Below are positions 1 to 6,087 of a DNA stretch of 7,676 bases, piece by piece; the stretch's first letter is position 1, and each line of letters starts with the position of its first letter. The translations under genes were made by a program, and so were the position numbers. The stretch is taken from positions 1 through 7,676 of the forward strand of contig CALDNG010000507.1 in assembly GCA_937915285.1 (NCBI GenBank), in the 5' to 3' direction. The DNA comes from an uncultured Desulfomonile sp. GTDB lineage: Bacteria > Desulfobacterota > Desulfomonilia > Desulfomonilales > Desulfomonilaceae. The notes beneath the pieces are model-generated. The model made no database searches. It was not told the DNA's origin and saw only the letters and a list, made by a program, of their open reading frames with translations.

Positions 1-448
1 AGAGGTAGACAGAGCCGACTGTCACGCCGAGGAATACTATTGGTTCAATCGAGAAAATTCGCGGCATGAAAACCTGGGTATCCGTGTCCCAGATTATGAA
101 GACCATCCCCTTGAAGAAGAACGACAAACCGACGGTCACCATGATCACTGCAAGTATCGGCTCACCGATCATCTTTCTCAGGAAGATGCGCTCTGTAAGC
201 AATCCCAGAATCAACCCCACTACCATTGTCCCTATCAACGCCACCACAAAGGCCGTGTTCACCGGCATAAATGTGATAAACTTCTGGTAGAGGCCCAGGC
301 AAACGTAGCCTCCTATCATGGTTAGTTCGCCCATAGCCAGGTTGAGAACCCCGGAGCATTTGTAAATAAGAACCCATCCCAAGGCAACCAGGGCAAAAAT
401 AGAACCAAGCATTATCCCTGTCACTACTAGTTGCAGAAAGAGGTCCAT
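1..448 (-). CDS. livH: LivH-type branched-chain amino acid ABC transporter permease (N-terminal part, cut by window edge)
   Basis: This is an inner-membrane permease subunit of a HAAT/LIV-type ABC importer, which would form the transport channel with a LivM partner and be driven by LivG/LivF ATPases. I translated about 149 residues before the frame leaves the window. The protein opens with a hydrophobic segment at residues 5-29, then the family hallmark NLAMGELTMIGGY at 36-48 (usual form N-x-A-H/Q-G-E-x-x-x-x-G-A/G-Y). Further hydrophobic segments follow at about 62-84, 98-120 and 132-149. The start ATG at 448-446 overlaps the last base of the upstream ligase stop codon (TAATG). It is preceded by GGAGG at 462-458 with a 9-nt spacer, which supports this start. 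The transported substrate cannot be read from the sequence. The neighbouring ligase makes a carboxylate (fatty, branched or aromatic acid) as plausible as an amino acid. The family call is strong; substrate is unknown. Confidence 0.9.
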   Translation of the reverse strand, partial: MDLFLQLVVTGIMLGSIFALVALGWVLIYKCSGVLNLAMGELTMIGGYVCLGLYQKFITFMPVNTAFVVALIGTMVVGLILGLLTERIFLRKMIGEPILAVIMVTVGLSFFFKGMVFIIWDTDTQVFMPRIFSIEPIVFLGVTVGSVYL

Positions 449-2403
449 TACTTCTTTCCTCCTTCCTTGACGTCCTGAATTCTGATGTCCGCCTTGATCT
501 CAATGACGCGACCGTCTTCATAGGTGATGTTGGTCTCCATGTGCAATATTTCAGTTGTTGAGTATAAAGCGTCTATGATGTCCTTGTATCGGTTCTCTAC
601 AAAAGCCCTCCTGATCTTCCTGGTTCTTGTCAATTCATCGTCATCCGCATCGAATTCCTTGTAAAGATTGGCGAACCTGGTGATCTTTGCGGCATCTGGA
701 ACCGACCTGTTCACATCCCCGAGGGAACGCATGATCAGGTCGTAGACTTGAGGTATCTGAGATAGCTCGGTGTAGCTGGTGTAGTTGATGCCCTGGTCTT
801 CCGCCCATTTGCCCACTGTATTGTAATCAATACACACTATCGCAACTACATAAGGCCGCTTGTGGCCGACTATAAGGGCATCCTTGATGTATGGGCTGAA
901 CTTGAGCCTGGCCTCGAGGAACTGGGGTGAAAATTTCCTGTTATCGCTCAGGATCATGATGTCTTTGGAGCGGTCGAACACTACCAGATGGCCGTCTTCA
1001 TCTATGAAGCCGGTGTCACCTGAATAGAGCCATCCGTCCTTGAGGGCCTTTTGCGTCTCTTCCGGCATCTTGTAGTAGCCCACAAACACCGAGGGGCTCT
1101 TCGATAGTATCTCGTCATCCTCTCCAATCATGATTTCAGTCTCAGGAATCGGGGTACCTACGGTGTCGAACTTGATGTCATCATCACGGTGAACTACCGA
1201 GATTCCAGCTATTTCAGTCTGTCCGTAAATCTGTTTGAGGTTGACGCCTATGGCATGGAAGAACCTGAAATGGTCAGGACCCATGGCAGCTCCACCTGTG
1301 TAGGCGTGTCGCACCCTGCTGAGGCCCAAGTGATCCCTTATCTTTGAAAACAGCATTTTTTCAGAGAAGAATCTCAGTATCTTCCAATGGATAGGAACGG
1401 ACTTCTTTTCGAATTTCAGTTCGGCCGTGTGATAGCCTACTTTCATTCCCCATTCGTAAATTTTACGCTTTAGCCACGACGCGTCCAGATGCTTTACCTG
1501 AACTGTTCGCGTGAACTGTTCATACAGTCGAGGCGGAGCGAACATGACGTGGGGGCCTATTTCCCGGACATTGGCCTGAGCGACTTCCGGCTCCTCCGGG
1601 AAGTTGATTGTGTAGCCAACCTGAAGTCCGCAAGATATGGACATCATCTGCTCACCAATCCATGCAAAAGGCAAATACGAAACGAAATCGTCCGAGGGAG
1701 TGCATGGATCAACTCTCATGAGGTTCTGCCCCATGGTGAGCATATTGTAGTGAGTCAACAGCGCCCCTTTGGGGAGGGATGTAGTTCCTGATGTATAGAA
1801 AAGCAGGCATACATCGTCGCCTTTGCTCTTTTCAATCAGACTGTCGAAAAGGTTGGGCTCGCTCGCGGCCTTCTTGCGGCCAAGCTCCATCACCTCATCA
1901 AGGCTAATAAGCATCGGGTCATCGTAATGGCGCATACCCTTGGGATCGTCCCAAATAATTTTTTTCAGTTTAGGGCAACTGTCCCTTATGGCAAGCGCCT
2001 TATCAACCTCCTCCTGACCTTCCGCCACGTAGAATTTCGAATCAGAATGATCGACGATGTATTTTACCTCGTCCATCAAACAGTCCTGAAATAGCCAGAC
2101 CCCCACTCCTCCAGCGCACATGGCCGCCATTTCGGTCCATAGCGCCTCTGGACGGTTGTCACCTATCATTATGACCTTGTCACCTTCTTCCAGGCCAAGG
2201 CTCACCAGCCCAAGAGTTATGTCCCTCACATTGTCAAGGTACTGCTTCCAAGTGACTGGACACCAGATGCCAAACTCCTTCTCCCTCATGGCGACCTTGG
2301 CATCCCCATACTTCTGGCACTGTCTCACTAAGAGTTTCGGTAAGGTAAGGTCCTTAGTGATTTCAATTTCGCCTTTAAAACCTGGATCACCTGCGGCTGA
2401 CAT
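448..2403 (-). CDS. AMP-forming acyl-CoA ligase (long-chain acyl-CoA synthetase/FadD-like), encoded within the transporter operon
   Basis: This 651-residue ANL-superfamily enzyme would activate a carboxylic acid to its acyl-CoA with ATP, releasing AMP and PPi. Visible motifs in order: the P-loop YTSGTTSLPKG at 203-213, where Ser209 replaces the usual Gly; a YLPFAW stretch near 243-248; the aromatic/adenine motif YGQTE at 393-397; SGDTG at 461-465 with the ATP-ribose Asp; the hinge region DRSKD at 477-481; and LTRTRKIRR at 591-599, whose Lys596 is the likely adenylation lysine. Length and layout resemble long-chain fatty acyl-CoA synthetases. An extra C-terminal tail (about 615-651) looks beta-rich and charged. 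The start at 2403 has GGAGG at 2414-2410 with a 6-nt spacer. The gene overlaps the ATPase gene by 17 nt and the permease gene by 1 nt, so it belongs to the transporter operon. It may activate the imported substrate. Substrate chain length is not deducible; a fatty, branched-chain or aromatic acid are all possible. Confidence 0.9.
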   Translation of the reverse strand: MSAAGDPGFKGEIEITKDLTLPKLLVRQCQKYGDAKVAMREKEFGIWCPVTWKQYLDNVRDITLGLVSLGLEEGDKVIMIGDNRPEALWTEMAAMCAGGVGVWLFQDCLMDEVKYIVDHSDSKFYVAEGQEEVDKALAIRDSCPKLKKIIWDDPKGMRHYDDPMLISLDEVMELGRKKAASEPNLFDSLIEKSKGDDVCLLFYTSGTTSLPKGALLTHYNMLTMGQNLMRVDPCTPSDDFVSYLPFAWIGEQMMSISCGLQVGYTINFPEEPEVAQANVREIGPHVMFAPPRLYEQFTRTVQVKHLDASWLKRKIYEWGMKVGYHTAELKFEKKSVPIHWKILRFFSEKMLFSKIRDHLGLSRVRHAYTGGAAMGPDHFRFFHAIGVNLKQIYGQTEIAGISVVHRDDDIKFDTVGTPIPETEIMIGEDDEILSKSPSVFVGYYKMPEETQKALKDGWLYSGDTGFIDEDGHLVVFDRSKDIMILSDNRKFSPQFLEARLKFSPYIKDALIVGHKRPYVVAIVCIDYNTVGKWAEDQGINYTSYTELSQIPQVYDLIMRSLGDVNRSVPDAAKITRFANLYKEFDADDDELTRTRKIRRAFVENRYKDIIDALYSTTEILHMETNITYEDGRVIEIKADIRIQDVKEGGKK

Positions 2404-3187
2404 ATAAATCCTCCACCTCGCCGAGATAGGCCTTGATAACTTCAGGACTCTCCTGGACTTCCTTGGGAGTGCCCTCTGCTATTTTTACTCCGAAATTCAG
2501 AGTCAGAACACGGTCAGACAAGTCCATAACCACGCCCATGTCGTGTTCAACCAGAACACACGTGACTTTCCACCTCTTGTCTTCATTGATGTCGACAATG
2601 AACCTGGCCATGTCTTCGGTTTCCTCGAGATTCAGTCCAGCCAGAGGCTCGTCGAGCAGGATAAGTTCGGGTTGCACTGCCAAAGCCCTGGCCAACTCAA
2701 TGCGCTTCTGCATTCCATATGGGAGCATTCCTGTGACTTCATTTCGGACCGATTCAATCTCCAGGAGATCTATTATTTCCTCCTCAATGAACTTCCGGGC
2801 TGCAATCTCCTCACGACTCGTCTTGCCCCAATAAACAAAGGAATTCAGAAGCCCCGAAGATAAATGAAGATGTCGGCCAAGCCGGATATTATCCAGGACT
2901 GTCATACCGCCAAAAAGCTCTATCTTCTGGAAAGTTCTGGACAATCCCATGGAGGCCCGTTTGTGTGGAGAAAATTTGGTTATGTCCACCCCTTTCATCA
3001 ACAATTGTCCCGTCTTGGGGTGATACAGACCGTTGATGCAGTTCATCATGCACGTCTTGCCCGCCCCGTTAGGGCCGATGATTGAGAAGATCTCGCCCCT
3101 GTGGACCTGAAAACTTACATTTGTTAGAGCTGCAACACCGTGGAAAGAGAGAAAGACATTCCTAGCCTCGAGTATGACATCCGACAT
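2387..3187 (-). CDS. livG: LivG-type ABC transporter ATP-binding protein
   Basis: This 266-residue cytoplasmic ATPase would energise a branched-chain-amino-acid-type (HAAT) importer together with a LivF partner not seen here. All ABC motifs are present: Walker A GPNGAGKT at 38-45, Q-loop Gln87 in SRTFQ, signature LPYGMQKRIELARAL beginning at 155, Walker B LILLDE at 175-180 followed by PLAGLN, and the switch His215 in VLVEHDMG. The RTFQ motif, the LPYG signature, the extended loop between Q-loop and signature, and the C-terminal GTPKEV...VIKAYLG segment are LivG hallmarks and separate it from LivF. The start at 3187 is supported by AAAGGGG at 3201-3195 with a 7-nt spacer. It is the first visible gene of the leftward operon. 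Its 3' end overlaps the ligase start by 17 nt, implying coupled translation. The promoter should lie in the 816-bp region upstream. The assignment is secure at subfamily level; the substrate is not. Confidence 0.92.
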   Translation of the reverse strand: MSDVILEARNVFLSFHGVAALTNVSFQVHRGEIFSIIGPNGAGKTCMMNCINGLYHPKTGQLLMKGVDITKFSPHKRASMGLSRTFQKIELFGGMTVLDNIRLGRHLHLSSGLLNSFVYWGKTSREEIAARKFIEEEIIDLLEIESVRNEVTGMLPYGMQKRIELARALAVQPELILLDEPLAGLNLEETEDMARFIVDINEDKRWKVTCVLVEHDMGVVMDLSDRVLTLNFGVKIAEGTPKEVQESPEVIKAYLGEVEDLYVSRR

Positions 3188-3360
3188 TCAGCAACCCCTT
3201 TACGTTGTCCGCCATTAAACTTGAGCTATCAGAGGTCCCGTGGTAAAAACAGCCGCGATAACGCAAAAAAAGCCCCGTGCGCATCAGTCAGCGAGATGAC
3301 AGTAACCCCGTAACACTGTTTAAATGTGCCAAGTAATACTTCAAGATTCCCTTAATGCCC

Positions 3361-3376
3361 CTTGAGACATCTCAGG
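3361..3376. promoter_or_regulatory. Imperfect inverted repeat, candidate operator
   Basis: CTTGAGA and TCTCAGG flank a CA centre, giving 6 of 7 paired positions in a 16-bp dyad. It lies 174 bp upstream of the LivG-like start, a position that suits a regulator of the leftward operon. No known regulator motif is recognised, and short dyads like this can arise by chance. Confidence 0.25.
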
Positions 3377-3410
3377 ATAGCTCAATCAACTCTTAAACAC
3401 TTGTCAGAAA

Positions 3411-3423
3411 ACTTCCGGGAAGT
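3411..3423. promoter_or_regulatory. Perfect 13-bp palindrome, candidate operator
   Basis: ACTTCC and GGAAGT form a perfect 6-bp inverted repeat around a single central G, in AT-rich non-coding DNA between the divergent operons. It looks like a dimeric-regulator site rather than a terminator, because no T-tract follows on either strand. The regulator is unknown. Confidence 0.3.
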
Positions 3424-3704
3424 GCGACCTGGGGATTATCAACCCAATGGTACGCTTTGTCCGAATAAAACCACTGAAAACCGACTGAAAGTGTAACCAA
3501 TATTCTGAGAAAGCTTTCGCATCCGTTTATCTACCAGGATCTCCTGATGCGCTCCACCCAGAATGTATACTGAGCTGCGGATAGTCATATTTTGATTTGA
3601 TGTTTCACAATGAAGAAAGGCTTGAACAAGTATGATCTTTATGAAACAGAGGTTGAAAAGTCAAGCCTAAAAGTGTTATAAACTATTTTAAGCGGCCGCC
3701 TCTC

Positions 3705-3719
3705 TCATCTCTGAGGTGA
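3705..3719. promoter_or_regulatory. Inverted repeat overlapping a candidate -35 region, possible operator
   Basis: TCATCTC and GAGGTGA are arranged around a single T, with 6 of 7 positions complementary. The right arm covers the putative -35 element at 3716-3721 of the promoter proposed next to it. A repressor bound here would block that promoter. This is inference from geometry only. Confidence 0.3.
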
Positions 3720-3743
3720 TATACTATAGTAAAATCATATAAT
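3716..3743 (+). promoter_or_regulatory. Candidate sigma70-type promoter facing the catabolic operon
   Basis: A perfect TATAAT at 3738-3743 lies 16 nt downstream of GTGATA (3716-3721), which matches TTGACA at four of six positions. Transcription would start near 3750 and leave a leader of about 250 nt before the hydratase start at 4004. The -35 box is weak and the region is AT-rich, so a chance match is quite possible. Confidence 0.3.
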
Positions 3744-4003
3744 TTAGGGTTTCTCGTTCATTTTTTTTGTCTCACATATCCGAATCCTGGCCAGGCGCCA
3801 TTTTGGATAATTCGCCATTCTGAACAAACGTCGATTTTATATAGATACACGTTCCACAAATCAGTTCTTTCAATATTTAAATAAGTTATGGCCGAGGGTT
3901 ATGCCTTTGGGGCGAACCGCGGGTCTGTTTTGCGGGCATCTGTTTGATCATCTCCTCGATAGAGGCCATGAAATACAGTTAAAAAGTCTGGAGGGCAGAG
4001 ATC

Positions 4004-4795
4004 ATGGGTGGAAATGAGTCTCTTCTAAGAGACCTGGACAAAGGTGTCATGACTTTGACCATTAATAGGCCTGAGTCATTGAACTGCATGAACATGTCGC
4101 TGCTCAAGTCATTCAACCAGGTGTTGGATGAAATTGAGTTGGACAGGTCGGTACGGGTCATCATCATCACAGGGAGCACGGAAGGCAAGAACGCTTTCAG
4201 CACCGGGGCGGATCTGAAAGAACGGGCCGGTATGTCGCAGGATGAAGTCAGGCTCTACATACAGACGATAAGGAACCTGTTTTCCCGCGTGGAAGAACTC
4301 CCGAAACCTGTCATAGCAGCGGTAAACGGTTATGCATTTGGAGGCGGCCTGGAGTTGGCGCTGGCCTGCGACATTCGAATTGCTTCCAGGGTTGCGGTAG
4401 TTGGTCTTACGGAGACGAGTTTGGCGATCATTCCTGGCGCCGGCGGGACTCAGAGACTGCCGCGCGTTGTGGGGCTTGCCAGAGCCAAGGACATGATTTT
4501 CAGGGCTAGGAGGATCAGCGCTGACGCCGGCCTGGAATATGGAATTTTCACGGAAGTCGTGGAACCGGACGATCTGGTGAATCGGGCAAACGAAATTGCC
4601 ATGGAGATTTCCGCCAACGGGCCTGTAGCACTGGCGCAGGCGAAATACGCTATTAACAAGGGATCGGAGGTGAGTCTTCCTGTTGGTCTAGCCATAGAAT
4701 CCAACGCATACGCGGTTACCATTCCCACCAAGGACAGAATCGAAGGCCTCACCGCCTTTAGAGAAAAACGTAAACCCCAATATTCCGGAGAGTAG
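4004..4795 (+). CDS. Enoyl-CoA hydratase/isomerase family protein, probably 3-methylglutaconyl-CoA hydratase (AUH/LiuC-like)
   Basis: This 263-residue cytoplasmic crotonase-fold protein most likely hydrates 3-methylglutaconyl-CoA to 3-hydroxy-3-methylglutaryl-CoA in leucine/isovalerate catabolism. The oxyanion-hole segment AFSTGADLKERAGMS is at 65-79. AFGGGLELALACDIRIAS spans 111-128 and holds the first catalytic Glu (E117). GLTETSLAIIPGAGGTQRLP spans 134-153 and holds the second (E137). Both glutamates used by true hydratases are therefore present. The end IPTKDRIEGLTAFREKR plus PQYSGE closely matches what I recall of AUH proteins (IPTKDRLEGLLAFKEKR, then a P-x-Y-x-GE end), which favours this over a generic short-chain hydratase. 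GGAGGG at 3990-3995 with an 8-nt spacer supports the ATG at 4004. The next gene, an HMG-CoA-lyase-like protein, starts 15 nt after the stop, consistent with consecutive pathway steps. Another hydratase specificity cannot be excluded. Confidence 0.88.
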   Translation: MGGNESLLRDLDKGVMTLTINRPESLNCMNMSLLKSFNQVLDEIELDRSVRVIIITGSTEGKNAFSTGADLKERAGMSQDEVRLYIQTIRNLFSRVEELPKPVIAAVNGYAFGGGLELALACDIRIASRVAVVGLTETSLAIIPGAGGTQRLPRVVGLARAKDMIFRARRISADAGLEYGIFTEVVEPDDLVNRANEIAMEISANGPVALAQAKYAINKGSEVSLPVGLAIESNAYAVTIPTKDRIEGLTAFREKRKPQYSGE

Positions 4796-4810
4796 CAAGG
4801 AGGGCTATCT

Positions 4811-5944
4811 ATGAGTGATTTCGAACTGAATTATCCCAAAAAAGTTCAAATTAACGACATAACTGTGAGGGACGGTTTCCAGCATGAGGAAATATGGATA
4901 CCTACCGAGGCCAAGTTGTTCTACCTCGAAGAACTAATTCTTTGCGGGATAAAACATCTTGAAGTGACAAATCTTGGCAACCCTTCCAGTATGCCACAAT
5001 TCAAGGATGCTGACGAACTGCTGAAGAAATTAAGGAACTCTAAGAAGTTATCTAAAGCCGGAATTAATTGGGATGACATCACTCTTACAGCCATAACCAT
5101 TCGCGAAAAGGCCGTTGACAGGGCGATAGAAGCGCGCAAGGAGGGATGGGGACCTGACCGCATACTCATGATGGTTTCCACCGATGAGGAACATCATTTT
5201 GCCAATTCTGGAACCACCCTGCCTGTCTACTGGGAAGAGGCCAAACGTTGCATACAGAAGGCCCGTGATGTTGGCATAAAGATGAATGGTACAGTTTCGA
5301 CCATCTGGGGTTCGCCCATATCAGGCCCGACCAGGCTTGAGGACGCCGTTGAGTTCTCAAAGAGATGGCTGGAGATCGGCGCATACGATATTGAACACGC
5401 TGACCATGACGGTAGCGCTCCACCGAACCAGGTCTATAAGTATTTCTCCATGGTAATGGAGGCAATGCCTGACCCAAAAGTTCACATAGCGCATTTTCAC
5501 GTGACCCGCGGCTGGGGAACAGCCAATTGTCTGGCTGCGCTTCAGGCCGGCATCGAAATCTTTGAAGCGACACTCGGAGGACTTGGAGGCCAGCCTGCCA
5601 ATTTCCTTGACCGTGTTCCTGTCGCTGGAACAGGCGCGTACTATTACAGGGATCCCAATGTGGTCGGTCTGCAGACCATTGAGGACATGACTGTGATGAT
5701 GGACGAGATGGGCATTAACACCGGTATTGACGTTGACAGGCTTCTGGACCTCGGGGCAATGATGGAAAAGACGGTAGGGCGTCGTCTAAGATCTGAGTCC
5801 ATCCTGAACAGACGCATCCCCAAGGCGCCTCGCGAGGAGTACAAGAGGAAGGGATTGGCTGAACTCAAGGCCCGACTGGGGGAAGCTCCCGGACAGAAAC
5901 TACCCTCTGCATGGGCGGAAAAGGCCGTCTGGCAGACGAAATAA
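4811..5944 (+). CDS. HMG-CoA lyase-like DRE-TIM metallolyase, variant active-site loop
   Basis: This 377-residue TIM-barrel protein belongs to the HMG-CoA lyase / pyruvate-carboxyltransferase (DRE-TIM) family. From context it would cleave HMG-CoA to acetyl-CoA and acetoacetate. The N-terminal motif DITVRDGFQHEE (16-27) carries the catalytic Arg20 and metal-ligand Asp21. IPTEAK and LEVTN (Glu51) follow as in HMG-CoA lyase. The metal-binding HxH is H228-F-H230, followed by GTANCLAALQAG and the loop GGLGGQP at 256-262. In canonical HMG-CoA lyase that loop reads GGLGGCP with a conserved active-site Cys; here the residue is Gln261. About 20 extra residues (263-283) follow the loop, and a charged C-terminal extension (about 335-377) makes it longer than the usual roughly 300-325 residues. 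The start at 4811 has AAGGAGGG at 4797-4804 with a 6-nt spacer. It sits 15 nt behind the hydratase, so the two are co-transcribed. The fold is certain, but lyase activity is not; a related C-C lyase or Claisen-type condensing enzyme is the alternative. Confidence 0.85.
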   Translation: MSDFELNYPKKVQINDITVRDGFQHEEIWIPTEAKLFYLEELILCGIKHLEVTNLGNPSSMPQFKDADELLKKLRNSKKLSKAGINWDDITLTAITIREKAVDRAIEARKEGWGPDRILMMVSTDEEHHFANSGTTLPVYWEEAKRCIQKARDVGIKMNGTVSTIWGSPISGPTRLEDAVEFSKRWLEIGAYDIEHADHDGSAPPNQVYKYFSMVMEAMPDPKVHIAHFHVTRGWGTANCLAALQAGIEIFEATLGGLGGQPANFLDRVPVAGTGAYYYRDPNVVGLQTIEDMTVMMDEMGINTGIDVDRLLDLGAMMEKTVGRRLRSESILNRRIPKAPREEYKRKGLAELKARLGEAPGQKLPSAWAEKAVWQTK

Positions 5945-5976
5945 TACCAACAGGCTACCTGACAGACTTTTAGGGC

Positions 5977-6012
5977 GCAAAAGGCGGGATGAACGTCCCC
6001 CCTTTTGCTTTT
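5977..6012 (+). terminator. Intrinsic (rho-independent) terminator after the lyase gene
   Basis: GCAAAAGG at 5977-5984 pairs with CCTTTTGC at 6001-6008. Beyond a single C-C mismatch, GGGA (5986-5989) pairs with TCCC (5996-5999), leaving a 6-nt loop. TTTTC follows directly. It lies 33 nt past the lyase stop codon and should end or attenuate the hydratase-lyase transcript. The T-tract is short, so some read-through into the acetoacetyl-CoA synthetase gene is likely. Confidence 0.75.
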
Positions 6013-6031
6013 CATATTTACAGGACATTCG

Positions 6032-6043
6032 GAATCCGGATTC
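6032..6043. promoter_or_regulatory. Perfect 12-bp palindrome upstream of acetoacetyl-CoA synthetase, candidate operator
   Basis: GAATCCGGATTC is fully self-complementary. It lies between the terminator and the start at 6088, 44 nt before that ATG. It has no spacer that would make a good RNA hairpin and no T-tract, so a DNA-binding dimer site fits better than a terminator. I saw no convincing -35/-10 pair around it. Confidence 0.35.
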
Positions 6044-6087
6044 TACAGTCCATCTTTCTTGGGTATTTTTTTCCAGGAGGTTACAGG

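Larger units (their letters stand above)
3188..4003. other. 816-bp divergent intergenic region, no credible gene
   Basis: This stretch separates the leftward transporter/ligase operon from the rightward catabolic genes. All six frames are broken by stops and no protein-family motif appears. The DNA is visibly more AT-rich than the flanking genes, apart from a GC-rich patch around 3890-3940. It holds several short symmetric or repeated elements: a CTTGAGA/TCTCAGG inverted repeat at 3361-3376, a perfect palindrome at 3411-3423, ACTGAAA twice with an 11-nt period at 3473-3490, an inverted repeat at 3705-3719 beside a TATAAT box, a CCTGGCCAGG palindrome at 3786-3795, and CGCCATT twice at 3796-3802 and 3813-3819. 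It also has a run of eight T at 3761-3768. I infer that it carries promoters for both operons and one or more operators. It is long for a simple divergent promoter, so an undetected small RNA or long leader is possible. Confidence 0.8.

Noticed and set aside
162..521. A 119-codon minus-strand open frame spanning the ligase/permease junction
   Set aside because: It is in a different frame from both real genes on the same strand. The permease frame has a clear LivH signature, and this frame has an Arg/Gly-rich product with no family features.
2701..2730. LivG signature reads LPYGMQ rather than the textbook LSGGQ
   Set aside because: LPYG-type signatures are usual in LivG-family ATPases, so this is not a defect. 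The Cys after Walker A (GKTC) also leaves the essential Lys and Thr intact.
2433..2863. Plus-strand open frames within the LivG-like gene
   Set aside because: They are antisense to a gene with complete ABC ATPase motifs; Ser/Arg-rich composition marks them as shadows.
3260..3280. A7 tract next to GCCCCG (T-tract after GC-rich DNA when read on the minus strand), terminator-like
   Set aside because: No complementary GC-rich arm exists on the 5' side to form a stem, and a terminator just before the leftward operon start would make little sense.
3610..3681. A 23-codon plus-strand frame (starts MKKGLNKYDL)
   Set aside because: No ribosome-binding site precedes it, and a frame this short is expected by chance in AT-rich DNA.
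3761..3768. Run of eight T, possible terminator tail
   Set aside because: No GC-rich hairpin precedes it; only the short ACTATAGT palindrome and AT-rich DNA lie upstream.
3901..4017. A 38-codon plus-strand frame (starts MPLGRTAGLF) overlapping the hydratase start by 14 nt, possible leader peptide
   Set aside because: The GAGGG before its ATG is only 2 nt away, too close for a normal ribosome-binding site, and it has no run of regulatory codons such as Leu. Conservation would be needed to revive it.
5166..5573. A 135-codon minus-strand open frame
   Set aside because: It is antisense to the HMG-CoA lyase-like gene, with a low-complexity, Trp/Arg/Pro-rich product typical of shadow frames.
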